A stretch of DNA of 64,000 nucleotides from Roseivirga spongicola (GTDB lineage Bacteria > Bacteroidota > Bacteroidia > Cytophagales > Cyclobacteriaceae), in NCBI RefSeq assembly GCF_001592965.1, contig NZ_LRPC01000028.1:1-64000 (forward strand). Direction: 5' to 3'. Made by a program: the position numbers and the translations under genes. This document shows positions 35,429 to 44,932 of the stretch, piece after piece. Each line of letters starts with the position of its first letter. Position 1 is the stretch's first letter. Below the pieces are notes generated by a model that saw nothing but the letters and a program-made list of their open reading frames with translations, did no database searches and was not told the DNA's origin.

Positions 35429-36292
35429 TTAATATGACAGTTTTTTGAGGTGTTGAATACTGGTCTCCAAACTGGTTAGAGAGTCCACCTCAAAGTTGGC
35501 GTCTTGTTCAATGAAGAAGTACTTCAGCCCTGCGTCTTTTTTGTGAGCAAAGATCTGTTTCCAGTCTATAATGCCATTTCCAATCTCGGTCATTGGTTGC
35601 CCTTCGTCTAAAGAAAGGTCTTTCACATGCCATAATGGAACTCGGCCAGAGTTATCTCTGAAGAAAGTCAGTGGGTTGATGCCTGCTTTTCTAGCCCAGT
35701 AAATGTCTAGTTCAATCTTGACGTTGCTTGAAGAAGTTTCCTTTAGGATTACATCCATCGGCAATTGGCCATCAATTTCCTGAAACTCAAAATCGTGGTT
35801 GTGATAAGCAAATTGGATTCCCGACTTTTTAGTCATTTCACCAAAAGTGTTAAACTGCTCACATAGTGCCTTGTATTGGTCAATTGACTCTCTCTCGTTA
35901 GGCATTAGGTATGCGCACACCAAATATTCGGTGCCGAGCTCTGCTGCATCATCAATGGTTTTTTGCATGTTGTCACCAAGGTTTGGTGTCATTATGTGAA
36001 TGCTCTTGAGTGTGATTTTATTGTCACTGATGATTTCTTTGGCTTCAGCGATTGGCTTGCCGAGTAGTTTGCCTTCACCAAAGTTAAAGCCTTCCATGTT
36101 GGTGTAGCCAGCTTTTCTGAGTCGCTTTAGCGTGCCAGCCATGTCTTTCATAATAAAATCACGGACGGTGTAAGACTGAAAACCAAACTCTTTGATTTTC
36201 TCTCTTCGCATTGCTTCAGCAAGAGCCGAAGGTGCCACTAAGGCAGCTGAGCCTGCTAAGGCTGCGGATTGTAAAAAGTTTCTGCGTTTCAT
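35429..36292 (-). CDS. Exported sugar-phosphate isomerase/epimerase-like TIM-barrel protein
   Basis: 287 residues. The N-terminus MKRRNFLQSAALAGSAALVAPSALA is a Tat-type signal (RRNFL). The AP-endonuclease-2/xylose-isomerase-like TIM barrel shows AYHNHDFEF, KIELDIYWARKAG and WHVKDLSL, with metal-ligand His/Glu/Asp. Members act on sugars or inositols, and export through Tat implies a cofactor or metal loaded in the cytoplasm. Exact substrate unknown. Proximity to the fructan genes may or may not be functional. Confidence 0.85.
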   Translation of the reverse strand: MKRRNFLQSAALAGSAALVAPSALAEAMRREKIKEFGFQSYTVRDFIMKDMAGTLKRLRKAGYTNMEGFNFGEGKLLGKPIAEAKEIISDNKITLKSIHIMTPNLGDNMQKTIDDAAELGTEYLVCAYLMPNERESIDQYKALCEQFNTFGEMTKKSGIQFAYHNHDFEFQEIDGQLPMDVILKETSSSNVKIELDIYWARKAGINPLTFFRDNSGRVPLWHVKDLSLDEGQPMTEIGNGIIDWKQIFAHKKDAGLKYFFIEQDANFEVDSLTSLETSIQHLKKLSY

Positions 36293-36452
36293 GATTATCT
36301 GTAGATTTCTTTTCGAAATAATTCTTTTGAAACTAAGAAAAAGGAGGGAAGTAAACTAGATTTTGTTATTCATTGGGCGAAACCGCCCAATGAGAAGAGG
36401 TGTTCCCTAAGAATATATGTTCTTAAAGTGTGGCCTTTTAAAGGTTTGAAAC

Positions 36453-36490
36453 AAAAAAGGCAGCCATCTCAAAGAGAGCTGACTGCCTTA
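36453..36490 (-). terminator. Terminator of the kdnA-kdsB-kdnB operon
   Basis: On the minus strand AAGGCAGTCAGCTCTC...GAGATGGCTGCCTT forms a long stem with small mismatches, followed by TTTTTTGTTTC. About 20 bp after the kdnB stop. Confidence 0.82.
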
Positions 36491-36508
36491 TGTCTTGAAA
36501 ATTGACTT

Positions 36509-37585
36509 TTACATCAATTCGTACATTTCTCTAAGTTTCTTTCTGGTGATGGTTTCTCTCCAGTTTTTGCCAAGGGCATTTTCCCAAAGTGGTTCAAGGA
36601 ACATGGCTACATCAATCATTTTCTCGAACTGAGCATCGGTAAGGTCGGCACAGATTCCTTTAGGAATGTAGATTTCGTGCTTATCTACCATCGCCTTAAA
36701 CTTCTTAACTCCATCAGGATAGAACTCTTCAAGATGATCGAAAACTATACAGTTCCCAATGCCGTGCTTGGTGCCTAGTAAAAAGCTTAATCCATAAGAA
36801 AGAGCGTGTGCTACACCTACTTGAGAATAGGCAATGGACATTCCTCCATGAAAAGAAGCCATCATTAGCTTATCATCAGAGTCATCGTCCCACTCATTTT
36901 TTTCTAGGAAAATCTCTTCACAAAGTTCATTAGCTTTCTCTCCGTAAGATTGGGAAAAAGTGTTTAGGTAAGTTCCTGTTAAAGATTCTACACAGTGGAT
37001 GTAACAATCCATACCAGTGTAAAACCTCTGGTTTTTAGGAGCATTTTTAATCAACTCAGGGTCTAGCACAATCTGATCGAAAGGCGTGTAGTCTGAGTTC
37101 ATTCCCAGCTTTCTTTCTGGGCCAGTAAGCACTGTAGTTCTAGAGACCTCAGCTCCAGTACCTGAGAGTGTAGGAATACCAACATGATAAGCGCCAGGTA
37201 CTTTAACCAAATCCCAGCCTTGATAATCTGCAGAAGAACCAGGGTTGGTCATCATCAACGAAACAGCTTTGGCTAAATCTAGCATGCTTCCACCACCTAT
37301 GCCTATTACACCAGAAACTTCTCCGTAAGTGTCTTTTAGCTCATTGGCAATTGCATCTACTTGCTTGGTTTTTGGTTCATCGGCAGCACTTGCAAAAACA
37401 ATTTTATCAGTACCTGAAAGGGGAACTCGGCCAATTAGCTCTTGCTTGTCTTTAAACACATCATCTACAATGTAGATAAACGGATAGTCTCCTTTTCTAT
37501 GTGGTTTAATTATATCTGCGGTTTGATCGAAACAGCCTCTGCCGTAAACGACCATTTTAACCATTGGGAAATTCTTGAATTTCAT
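36509..37585 (-). CDS. kdnB: 3-deoxy-alpha-D-manno-octulosonate 8-oxidase
   Basis: 358 residues from ATG 37585 (MKFKNFPMVKMVVYGRGCF), 1 bp after the kdsB stop. Iron-type alcohol dehydrogenase fold: NAD loop GVIGIGGGSMLDLAKAVS, GIPTLSGTGAEVSRTTVL, metal ligands in GMDCYIHCVESLTG, VAHALSYGLSFL and GTKHGIGN. The sequence and its place beside a DegT aminotransferase and KdsB match KdnB of the Shewanella Kdo8N pathway, which oxidises C8 of Kdo to the aldehyde. Assignment rests on family plus context. Confidence 0.88.
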   Translation of the reverse strand: MKFKNFPMVKMVVYGRGCFDQTADIIKPHRKGDYPFIYIVDDVFKDKQELIGRVPLSGTDKIVFASAADEPKTKQVDAIANELKDTYGEVSGVIGIGGGSMLDLAKAVSLMMTNPGSSADYQGWDLVKVPGAYHVGIPTLSGTGAEVSRTTVLTGPERKLGMNSDYTPFDQIVLDPELIKNAPKNQRFYTGMDCYIHCVESLTGTYLNTFSQSYGEKANELCEEIFLEKNEWDDDSDDKLMMASFHGGMSIAYSQVGVAHALSYGLSFLLGTKHGIGNCIVFDHLEEFYPDGVKKFKAMVDKHEIYIPKGICADLTDAQFEKMIDVAMFLEPLWENALGKNWRETITRKKLREMYELM

Positions 37586-37586
37586 A

Positions 37587-38318
37587 TTAGTCTTCAATAA
37601 ATGTTTTGGCATTCTCCAGATCTTCAGGAGTATCTATTTCAATACCCATATATTCTGTTTCTACCATTTTAATCTTTTTGCCTGTTTCCAAATACCTTAG
37701 GCACTCAATTTTTTCAGTGTCTTCAAGTATAGTCATAGGCGTATTGTAAAAGTCGAGCAAAGCCTGCTTTCTGAAAGCATATACACCAATGTGCTCGTAG
37801 TATTTGGCGTTTGCTGCCTTATTTCTTGGGTAAGGAATTGGAGACCTAGAAAAGAACATGGCGAAGTTATTTTGGTCTACCACCACCTTCACATAGTTTG
37901 GGTCTTCAATCTGATTTACCTTAGTAAGTACCTGCATAAGAGAAGCTAAATCAATCTCTTTGGCATCTTCTCCTTCAAAAACTTCGAGCAGCTTAACCAA
38001 TGGCTCTTTTTTGGTAAATGGTTCGTCTCCCTGAACATTTACTATAATATCGGCCTCTATCTTTTCTGCGGCTTCGGCAATTCTATCACTGCCACATTCA
38101 TGCTCTTTTTGACTCTTTATGGCTTTGCCACCACTTGCCGTAATCTCCTCAAATATGATGTCTGAGTCAGTGACTACGTAAACTTCTTCAAACAAACCAG
38201 TATTCACCGTTGACTCGTAGGTTCTCAAAATCACAGACTTTGAGCCTAGTTTTGCCATTAGTTTACCGGGGAAACGTGTGGCATCGTATCGGGCAGGAAT
38301 CAATGCAACTGCTTTCAT
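37587..38318 (-). CDS. kdsB: CMP-Kdo-type cytidylyltransferase (probably CMP-8-amino-Kdo synthetase)
   Basis: 243 residues. Motifs [18 protein letters not shown] (CTP loop), [10 protein letters not shown], and [16 protein letters not shown] are complete for KdsB. Transfers CMP to Kdo or 8-amino-Kdo to make the donor for LPS inner core. It overlaps kdnA by 1 bp and sits 2 bp before kdnB, so the three are translationally coupled. This context favours 8-amino-Kdo as substrate. Confidence 0.93.
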   Translation of the reverse strand: MKAVALIPARYDATRFPGKLMAKLGSKSVILRTYESTVNTGLFEEVYVVTDSDIIFEEITASGGKAIKSQKEHECGSDRIAEAAEKIEADIIVNVQGDEPFTKKEPLVKLLEVFEGEDAKEIDLASLMQVLTKVNQIEDPNYVKVVVDQNNFAMFFSRSPIPYPRNKAANAKYYEHIGVYAFRKQALLDFYNTPMTILEDTEKIECLRYLETGKKIKMVETEYMGIEIDTPEDLENAKTFIED

Positions 38319-39511
38319 TATAATACCGATTGAATGGTTTCAGCCATTTTAGAGGCTCTCTCTTTAGCTTGTTCTTCCGTCCAGTTTAAGTTGATTAATG
38401 ATGATATAGTTCTACCCATTACTGTATCAGATTGAGCGAATGAGTTGAAATCTGTTTCTTCAATTGCCTGAACTAATGTTGGGTTTAATGGGAATAGGGA
38501 AGTAGCGTTCTTCAGGTGATCCCACTTTTTAATATAATGCCAGTTGTTATCGAACCAATAGAAATTTCCACCAAGCCCGTTGGCTAGAAGTGCTTTGTGC
38601 GCCTTTCTTGCCAATTCTTCAGTAGGGAGGAAGAAGGATAGGAAAGAAGCATTATCACCTTGCGGATCAGGGATTTTTCTAAAAGTAATGCCTTCAACTT
38701 TCTCTAAAGCAGCCTTAATGATGGCATTGTGCTTCTTCTGCGTTTCTAAGATTTTGTCGAGCTTACGGATTTGACCAAGCCCAACAGCAGCGTGCAGCTC
38801 AGAAATTCTAAAGTTATAACCTAAGAATGGATGACTTTCGGCACCTCTATCGGTGCCAATATGGTCGTGGCCGTGGTCGGTGTAATGGTCCGCGTTGAGA
38901 AAGTATTCTTCATTGTTGGTTAAGAATGCACCACCCTCACCACAGGTAATGGTTTTTACAAAGTCGAATGAGAAAGTGCCGCCATCTCCAATGGTTCCGA
39001 GCTTCTGCCCATTAAAAGTACCTCCAATGGCTTGGCAAGCATCTTCTAATAAAAGTAGATTGTGTTTCTTACAGATTGCCTGAAGTTCGTCCATCTGAGC
39101 CATAGAGCCACACATATGAACAGGCATTACCATTTTGGTTCTAGGGGTAATAGCAGCTTCTACGGCTTTAGGGTCTAAGCAAAGCGTTTCATCAATATCA
39201 ACTAGTATTGGAATTGCACCAGCAGCAATAATAGCTTCAAAGCTGGCTACAAAAGTGAAAGTAGGCATTATCACTTCATCTCCATGTCCAACTCCCATAA
39301 CAGCCATAGCTGTGCTAAGGGCTGTTGTTCCACTAGATGTTAATTGAGCATGTCTAACACCGAAAGTCTCAGTAATAGCCTTCTCTAATTCTTTGGCTTT
39401 CCAGTGGCCCTGTCTCATACCATCGAAACCATAGCGCATTAGAATCCCCGTGTTCAACACATCATTTACTTCTTTTCTCTCTTCGTCTCCGAAAAACTCA
39501 AATCCTGGCAT
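38318..39511 (-). CDS. kdnA: 8-amino-3,8-dideoxy-alpha-D-manno-octulosonate transaminase
   Basis: 397 residues, DegT/DnrJ/EryC1 PLP fold. N-terminus [19 protein letters not shown]..., cofactor region [27 protein letters not shown], and Schiff-base Lys in [15 protein letters not shown]. With KdnB it would convert the C8 aldehyde of Kdo to the amine. First gene of the operon, with a TATTTTTG promoter box 17 bp upstream. Generic sugar aminotransferase is the alternative, but the coupling to kdsB and kdnB is specific. Confidence 0.88.
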   Translation of the reverse strand: MPGFEFFGDEERKEVNDVLNTGILMRYGFDGMRQGHWKAKELEKAITETFGVRHAQLTSSGTTALSTAMAVMGVGHGDEVIMPTFTFVASFEAIIAAGAIPILVDIDETLCLDPKAVEAAITPRTKMVMPVHMCGSMAQMDELQAICKKHNLLLLEDACQAIGGTFNGQKLGTIGDGGTFSFDFVKTITCGEGGAFLTNNEEYFLNADHYTDHGHDHIGTDRGAESHPFLGYNFRISELHAAVGLGQIRKLDKILETQKKHNAIIKAALEKVEGITFRKIPDPQGDNASFLSFFLPTEELARKAHKALLANGLGGNFYWFDNNWHYIKKWDHLKNATSLFPLNPTLVQAIEETDFNSFAQSDTVMGRTISSLINLNWTEEQAKERASKMAETIQSVL

Positions 39512-39527
39512 GTATTATAATTTTTGT

Positions 39528-39535
39528 CAAAAATA
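39528..39535 (-). promoter_or_regulatory. -7 promoter box TATTTTTG for the kdn operon
   Basis: Exact TAnnTTTG on the minus strand, 16 bp before the kdnA ATG, giving a leader of about 10 nt. The -33 region (TTATGAGAG) is weak. Confidence 0.55.
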
Positions 39536-39689
39536 GATAGAAATACTTAGCTCTCATAAGTGAGAATAACTCATTTCAAAAAGCTTATGCGTTCTTGAAG
39601 AGTTAATAAAAATCCCATTATGGGAATGAAGTCTAGCTATGGTCTTGATTTTGATTTTTGGCACATCATAAGTTTTGTGTAAGTAACAG

Positions 39690-39848
39690 ATTGTCAATGT
39701 TTTATGATGTTTAGAGTTAGTTGGCAATGCCTTTGCCTATTATGTGTTGTGGTTACAATCGTAACCTGGTTGGTTAGTGAAGTTGATGGTTAATAATCTA
39801 TTTGGTTGAGGTGAACCCCGAAGAATACGTCTTCGGGGTTCTTTTTTT
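39690..39848 (+). ncRNA. Candidate structured small RNA ending in a strong terminator
   Basis: No ORF on this strand, yet a full rho-independent terminator faces right at 39813-39848. Upstream are two perfect small hairpins, GGCAA/TTGCC at 39723-39737 and GGTTAC-AATC-GTAACC at 39751-39766. A promoter-like TAAGTTTTG occurs near 39669 with a TTG about 21 bp before it. It does not match any RNA family I can name. Start is approximate. Confidence 0.35.
39813..39848 (+). terminator. Rightward rho-independent terminator without an upstream gene
   Basis: Perfect stem GAACCCCGAAGA / TCTTCGGGGTTC around ATACG, followed by seven T. No rightward coding gene lies within 20 kb upstream, which supports an independent short transcript. 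Confidence 0.9.
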
Positions 39849-39852
39849 ATGC

Positions 39853-39879
39853 ATAAAAAAAAGAGGCCGAAGCCTCTTT
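39853..39879 (-). terminator. Terminator of the TonB receptor-SGNH operon
   Basis: On the minus strand AAAGAGGCTTCGGCCTCTTT followed by T-run; about 25 bp after the SGNH gene stop. Confidence 0.88.
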
Positions 39880-39903
39880 CAATATAATTTCAATACTTCT
39901 GCT

Positions 39904-41574
39904 TTAGAAGTCTCTTGCGAGTATGCCTCTTAGAGCAGTTACGTTTACCATAGGAATATCAGCACCTTTTTGATTATTCAATGCCTCAATAATAAGGTTA
40001 GCGATAATGGCATGACCTCTTGGGTTTGGATGAATACCATCGGTTGAGAAAATACCGTTAGGAGCAAAGTCTGGTTGAAGGTTGTGGCCTTCTATCATAA
40101 TACCTAAAGTGCCATCTGCTCTTGCTTCTGCTGCATCTGCGAAAGCTGCTAAGGCTGGGTTTGCACCATTCGATGGATCGAACAACGCATTTGCTAAAGC
40201 TGGCGAAAGTCCAAAGGCATCTGCAAAAGCAGGCTGAACATCTACTAAGGTGATTGATCCATTAGCCTGTGCGTTGATTCCCGCAACAACTCCTGCAATT
40301 GTAGCATTATAAGTAGCTGTCATTTCTACTACGGTTTCAAACTCCTCTATATTGAGGAATAGGCCATCACCATCTGAGTTTGATGGATTTAAAAGGTTGT
40401 ATCCGAGAGGGATAACCGCACCAATAGTAGTAGTAGGGGTATTGGCTGAGTTATCACCATCAGCTTCAGTACCTAATAGAGAACCTGCAGTCAATAATGG
40501 TAACTCACCATTTCTCAACGGTCGAGATTGCTCATAAGGTCTTAGCTGCTCTCTTTGAGCCGCACTGATTCTGTTTAATAGAAGTAATAAGTCAAATTTT
40601 GGACCTAGGTCTTCAAGTTCAGTGTCGTGAGCCAAGATTGGATTTGCACCAGCAGAATAAGAGATTTCTCTTTCATCGTAGTCTGCCTGAGTAATCAGAT
40701 TGGCTTCAACCATTCCTTCTAGCACTTGATTTACAGAGCCAAGACCTGCATTCAACTGATCTGCGGTAGCTTGATCTAGCGTAATGGCATTCCATTTTAC
40801 TGCTCTAAAGTAAGGAAGCAGTACAAAAGGAGGGAGTGTCATTACTACTCCTTCTGCGCCTGACTGTACCAACGCGCCTAAAGACTGTTCTAGTGCACTT
40901 TGGAAGTTAGGTTGACTAGTAATGCTACTTTCGTCAACTCCACCAGCAACAGCGTAACCAAGAATGTCATTGTTGCCTAACCAATAAGAAAAGAAAGTAG
41001 GTGTGGTAGACAAGGCATCTCCCAACACTGTACTAGTACCAGGGTTAGAGGCAAACCTCAAATAATATGGATTTGCAAAGCCAGGGTTTGTTGCATCAGT
41101 TATTTTCATACCTGGTACACCAAAATTGTTCAACTCTGACTTGTTTCCGCTAAAGTCACCAATTGCTTCACCCACTGTTGGCACTGGTCTTTGTTGAGCA
41201 AGGCTTAGCTCATATCTTCCTAAGATATTAGTTCCTGAAACCCCTGAAAAACCATTAGCTGAATTAATATCTGGTTGGTTAAAAGAACCACCTCCTACAC
41301 CCTGAATAGCAAACTGAGTTGCCAATAGGTTAGGGAATGAATGGTTCTGCCCGTTGGTGTAGAGCGCATTGTCCATAAAACCCGCTGTAATTGAATTACC
41401 TAGCGAGATATAATTGGAAAGGTCTAATACTCCACCGTCTCCAGTTTCGGCACCAGGTAGCGGGTTATTGTCTAGCTGTTCTTGTACTAGTATGTCTTCT
41501 TCATCGCAGCTAAACGTAATGAAAGCAAGCGGAAGTAGAGCGAATAAGTATGTTTTAAGTCTTTTCATTTTCAT
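39904..41574 (-). CDS. SGNH/GDSL-type hydrolase lipoprotein
   Basis: 556 residues from ATG 41574 (MKMKRLKTYLFALLPLAFITFSC); lipobox gives Cys ~23. SGNH blocks: GNSITAGF (nucleophile Ser in a GxSxT context), GNND, and C-terminal DGIHPNPRGHAII with catalytic Asp/His. Long for the family because of inserts around residues 220-420. It starts 6 bp after the TonB receptor stop and is its partner, much as SusD-type lipoproteins pair with SusC. Could be an esterase acting on the imported ligand; substrate unknown. Confidence 0.85.
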   Translation of the reverse strand: MKMKRLKTYLFALLPLAFITFSCDEEDILVQEQLDNNPLPGAETGDGGVLDLSNYISLGNSITAGFMDNALYTNGQNHSFPNLLATQFAIQGVGGGSFNQPDINSANGFSGVSGTNILGRYELSLAQQRPVPTVGEAIGDFSGNKSELNNFGVPGMKITDATNPGFANPYYLRFASNPGTSTVLGDALSTTPTFFSYWLGNNDILGYAVAGGVDESSITSQPNFQSALEQSLGALVQSGAEGVVMTLPPFVLLPYFRAVKWNAITLDQATADQLNAGLGSVNQVLEGMVEANLITQADYDEREISYSAGANPILAHDTELEDLGPKFDLLLLLNRISAAQREQLRPYEQSRPLRNGELPLLTAGSLLGTEADGDNSANTPTTTIGAVIPLGYNLLNPSNSDGDGLFLNIEEFETVVEMTATYNATIAGVVAGINAQANGSITLVDVQPAFADAFGLSPALANALFDPSNGANPALAAFADAAEARADGTLGIMIEGHNLQPDFAPNGIFSTDGIHPNPRGHAIIANLIIEALNNQKGADIPMVNVTALRGILARDF

Positions 41575-41580
41575 TCTCAA

Positions 41581-44394
41581 TTAATTGAAGAATTCGTCAA
41601 ACGTGATTTGGAAGTAGTAGATGCTACCTAATGTTGGGTTACCAAATGAGGTTGTATAACGCTCATTAAGAATATTGCTAGCACCAAGTTTTAAGGTAGA
41701 CTTCCACTCAGGCACTTTATAAGAAACCTGAGCATCTAGTGTTCCAAAATCAGGAATTACACCAGTACCAAAAGAAGATTCCCAAAGGAATGCTTGCTGC
41801 CATCTATAGTTTACTTGGAAACCAAGCTTATCAGTTACCTTACGGTTACCTACTTGCAGATTGAATCTATATTCAGGAGTGTTGTAAGAAGCTCTAAAGC
41901 CTTGAGCAATAAGGTCGCTTTGAGAGATTAGTTGGTTGAATGCCACGTTACCACCAAGGTAGTAGCCACCATCTAAGGTATAATCAACTTCAACAGCCCA
42001 ACCTTGTGCTTCTACATTACCATCAGCATTGATGTCAAAACCGAATCTTTGTGTAGGAACAGAACCATCAACTATATCTTGACGAACAGCAGGGCTATCG
42101 TCTACTTTTGAACCTCTAATACCATTAGGTACTGCTTGAGTGAAATCGATCTCCGCAATGAAGTCTGAGTATCTACTGTAGTAGTAGTAAGCATCAACAA
42201 GAAGTCTACCGTCTAGGAAAAGACCTTTATATCCTACTTCGAAGGTGTTAACCTTTTCAGTTTTAAAACCATCGTCTACTCTAGTTTCCAAAACCAAAAG
42301 ATCTGGGTTGCCAGCAGCTCTAGCAGCCGCTACACTTTCACTTCTGTAAGTGTTTTGAGGAGAGAAGTTGTATCTATTTACCAATAGCTCATTGCTACCA
42401 ATTAGTCTTCTAGAAACCACATCTAAGTCAATGAATTGATCTTGAGTAGTGGGGATACGGAAACCTCTCTGGAATGAACCTCTAATGTTGTGATTGTCTG
42501 CAATTGTACCAACTGCTGAAATTCTTGGAGAAAGCTGGCCTTCAAAGTTCTCGTTTTTATCATATCTAACCGAGCCTTGAAGCTTCAGGTTGTCGTCTAA
42601 AAAGTTCTTAGAAACTTGAGTATAAGCACCAAACTCATCTATGCTTACTTCTTCGCCATCATTAGTTAAAGCGAAAAGAGTACCCTCAGAATTCAATGAG
42701 TATCTTCTCCAGTTTGCACCAACTACTACATCGGCCCACTCAATTCTTTCACCTAAATCCCAGCTACCTTCCATATGCCAAAGTGCTGATTTGTCTAAGA
42801 ACTTAGCACCACCATCGGCAATAGAAACTTGTCTTAGTGAATTGGCTAAGGTTTCGAATTCAGCAGAACCTGGTTGAGGCTGAGCTGCATCTGCTGCCTG
42901 ACGTGCTGCAGCGTGAGATTGTTCAATTGATGCACCTGTTAATCTTGCACCTGCAAAAGTCTGAAGATACGGAGATAAGTAAGTTTGCTGGTTAATCAAT
43001 GAAGCTAAGGTGTTAGCTGCGTAACTATCGCCTGAGTTCTCTTGGGTGGTGTAAGCTCTAGCGTAGAATTCCGAACCTCTTAATTCTACTTTGGCAGTAG
43101 TAATTGAGAAATTATCTAGTACGAATCTATCGTTGGCAGTGTATACCGTGCTACCTGCACCATAATTTACTTGACCGAATAACTCTAGTTTGTCATTCAA
43201 TCTGTAGTGAAGCGCACCTCCAAACTTTATACTTTCAGTAGTATTGTCTACGAACGAGTTCTCGGTGAAACCAGTAGGAGTAAAATATCCGTCCTGATCG
43301 TCAGGGAAAAGGGTTCTTAATGGAACTAAAGAAGTTGTTCCACCTGCAATGGCAGCATCTGCTACAGCCCCTACGGTAATACCGAAGTCACCATATACGT
43401 TTACACCATCATAAAAACGATTGTTACCTCTTTCGGTAGTGCCTCTTTCTACAGCACCACCAGTAGCCAAACCTTGGTCTCTTGTGTCTATACCTACAAA
43501 GTCTGTAGCTCTTAGGTAAGAACCTGTTACTTTAAATGCTAGTTTGTTATTGAAGGCTTTAGCCCATCTAAATCCATAATCTTGGTAAAACTCTTGTTCT
43601 TCAGAAGCACCATAATCTACACTGTTTAAACCAGTTTTAGCATAAACGCTAAGTCCTTGATACTCGAAAGGGTTTTTAGAGTTTAGCAGTAAAATACCGT
43701 TTATCGCGTTTGGTCCGTAAAGGGCAGAAGCTGCACCAGGTATTAATTCAGCAGACTCAAGGTCTAGGTCGTTAATACCTACAATGTTACCTACGGCAAA
43801 GTTTAAGCCTGGTGCTTGATTGTCTATACCATCTATCAACTGAACGAATCTGGTGTTACCGTTTGCTCCAAATCCACGAGCGTTGATCGATTTAAACGTT
43901 AAACTTTGGGTACTAAAGTCTATACCTTTTAGGTTAGCTAAGCCTTCATAAAATGAAGGGGCTGCAGTGGCTTTAATATCCAGAATGTCTAGTTTTTCAA
44001 TAGAAACAGGAGAGGTGAGGATGTTCTCTTCGAACCTAGAAGCAGATACTACTACTTCTTGACCGAATATGATTTGTTCCTCCATTTTTATTTCTAACCC
44101 AGTAACATTTGATTGAGTGATTTCTACTTCTTGTGGAGTGTAGCCAACATAAGAAAAAATCAATGTTAGTGGTGCTGATTGATTGACAGTGAGGTTGAAA
44201 TCTCCATTGGCGTTTGAGATTGTTCCAACCACTTTGTCTTTTACCCGAATGTTAACTCCGGGTAGGGTCTGACTGCTAGCAGCGTCAATAACTCTACCAG
44301 ATATCTTTACCTGATCTTGAGCAAGCGCAGTAATCGATTGCATTAAGAGCAGGACCGGTAGCAGACCTTTAAAAATTTTCATCAAGTTCTTCAT
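41581..44394 (-). CDS. TonB-dependent outer-membrane receptor
   Basis: 937 residues from ATG 44394; signal peptide MKNLMKIFKGLLPVLLLMQSITALAQ. N-terminal carboxypeptidase-regulatory-like domain (ISGRVIDAASSQTLPGVNI, NGDFNL, LIFSYVGYTPQEVEI), plug domain (FVQLIDGIDNQAPG, ELIPGAASALYGPNAINGI), then the 22-strand barrel ending in aromatic YYFQITFDEFF. First gene of a two-gene operon with the SGNH lipoprotein. Ligand not deducible; the pairing hints at an esterified or lipidic compound. Confidence 0.93.
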   Translation of the reverse strand: MKNLMKIFKGLLPVLLLMQSITALAQDQVKISGRVIDAASSQTLPGVNIRVKDKVVGTISNANGDFNLTVNQSAPLTLIFSYVGYTPQEVEITQSNVTGLEIKMEEQIIFGQEVVVSASRFEENILTSPVSIEKLDILDIKATAAPSFYEGLANLKGIDFSTQSLTFKSINARGFGANGNTRFVQLIDGIDNQAPGLNFAVGNIVGINDLDLESAELIPGAASALYGPNAINGILLLNSKNPFEYQGLSVYAKTGLNSVDYGASEEQEFYQDYGFRWAKAFNNKLAFKVTGSYLRATDFVGIDTRDQGLATGGAVERGTTERGNNRFYDGVNVYGDFGITVGAVADAAIAGGTTSLVPLRTLFPDDQDGYFTPTGFTENSFVDNTTESIKFGGALHYRLNDKLELFGQVNYGAGSTVYTANDRFVLDNFSITTAKVELRGSEFYARAYTTQENSGDSYAANTLASLINQQTYLSPYLQTFAGARLTGASIEQSHAAARQAADAAQPQPGSAEFETLANSLRQVSIADGGAKFLDKSALWHMEGSWDLGERIEWADVVVGANWRRYSLNSEGTLFALTNDGEEVSIDEFGAYTQVSKNFLDDNLKLQGSVRYDKNENFEGQLSPRISAVGTIADNHNIRGSFQRGFRIPTTQDQFIDLDVVSRRLIGSNELLVNRYNFSPQNTYRSESVAAARAAGNPDLLVLETRVDDGFKTEKVNTFEVGYKGLFLDGRLLVDAYYYYSRYSDFIAEIDFTQAVPNGIRGSKVDDSPAVRQDIVDGSVPTQRFGFDINADGNVEAQGWAVEVDYTLDGGYYLGGNVAFNQLISQSDLIAQGFRASYNTPEYRFNLQVGNRKVTDKLGFQVNYRWQQAFLWESSFGTGVIPDFGTLDAQVSYKVPEWKSTLKLGASNILNERYTTSFGNPTLGSIYYFQITFDEFFN

Positions 44395-44428
44395 ACTAAG
44401 GTTTTTGAAACAAATAAAGTTTGGCGGT

Positions 44429-44456
44429 CCTATGATCTCAGAAATTGAATCATAGG
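44429..44456. promoter_or_regulatory. Inverted repeat in the TonB receptor leader
   Basis: CCTATGAT / ATCATAGG arms (8 bp) with a 12-nt loop, inside the predicted 5' untranslated leader 35-62 nt upstream of the start. May be an RNA hairpin or operator. Confidence 0.4.
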
Positions 44457-44464
44457 CATCAGTC

Positions 44465-44472
44465 CAAAAATA
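44465..44472 (-). promoter_or_regulatory. -7 promoter box TATTTTTG for the TonB receptor operon
   Basis: Exact TAnnTTTG on the minus strand, 70 bp upstream of the receptor ATG, giving a ~65-nt leader. No clear -33 TTG. Confidence 0.5.
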
Positions 44473-44576
44473 CAATGTTTTTGATGTTTAAAAAGTACCG
44501 CGCGTAATTTTATTCGTCATGCATAATATTTCTGCAAGAACGGCAAAGCGCGGTTTTATAGCATATAGGGTGAATT

Positions 44577-44921
44577 CTATTGGGAATTTTTGCGGTTTTC
44601 CTCTTCAAGGTGTTTTACCAGTTTATCACAAAGCCTGTTCATAGCAGAAGACATGAATTCGTCTCCAGTAGAGTTCAATATGCTTTGTGCTAGACCACCT
44701 AAACAATCCACATAAAAGCGCTTCATTTCGTCTACAGGCATTTCTTTGTTCCACAAATCAATGCGCAAAGTGCTCATGGTGTTGTGATCCCAAATGGCCA
44801 GGTTAAAGGCCTTTGTTTCCTCTTCTCCAGGAATGTCTTTGTCGGTAGCATCCCAGGTAATGGTTTCTGGAATAGCGTCTTTGTCTAGTTTTATTTTCAG
44901 CTTAATCTCTGAATCTTTCAT
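44577..44921 (-). CDS. gldC: Gliding motility protein GldC
   Basis: 114 residues (MKDSEIKLKIKLDKDAIPETITWDATD), matching GldC by length and by the conserved ITWDATD...KAFNLAIWD..TLRIDLWNKEMPVDEMKRF segment. Cytoplasmic. GldC is found across Bacteroidota, including non-gliders, and its exact job is unknown. It lies 12 bp after the CoA-transferase B gene, so likely in the same transcript. Confidence 0.9.
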   Translation of the reverse strand: MKDSEIKLKIKLDKDAIPETITWDATDKDIPGEEETKAFNLAIWDHNTMSTLRIDLWNKEMPVDEMKRFYVDCLGGLAQSILNSTGDEFMSSAMNRLCDKLVKHLEEENRKNSQ

Positions 44922-44932
44922 TTCTGTATTAG

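Noticed and set aside
33921-36292. Full polysaccharide utilisation locus for fructan
   Set aside because: Only GH32 and an MFS porter are coupled; no SusC/SusD pair or hybrid sensor is next to them.
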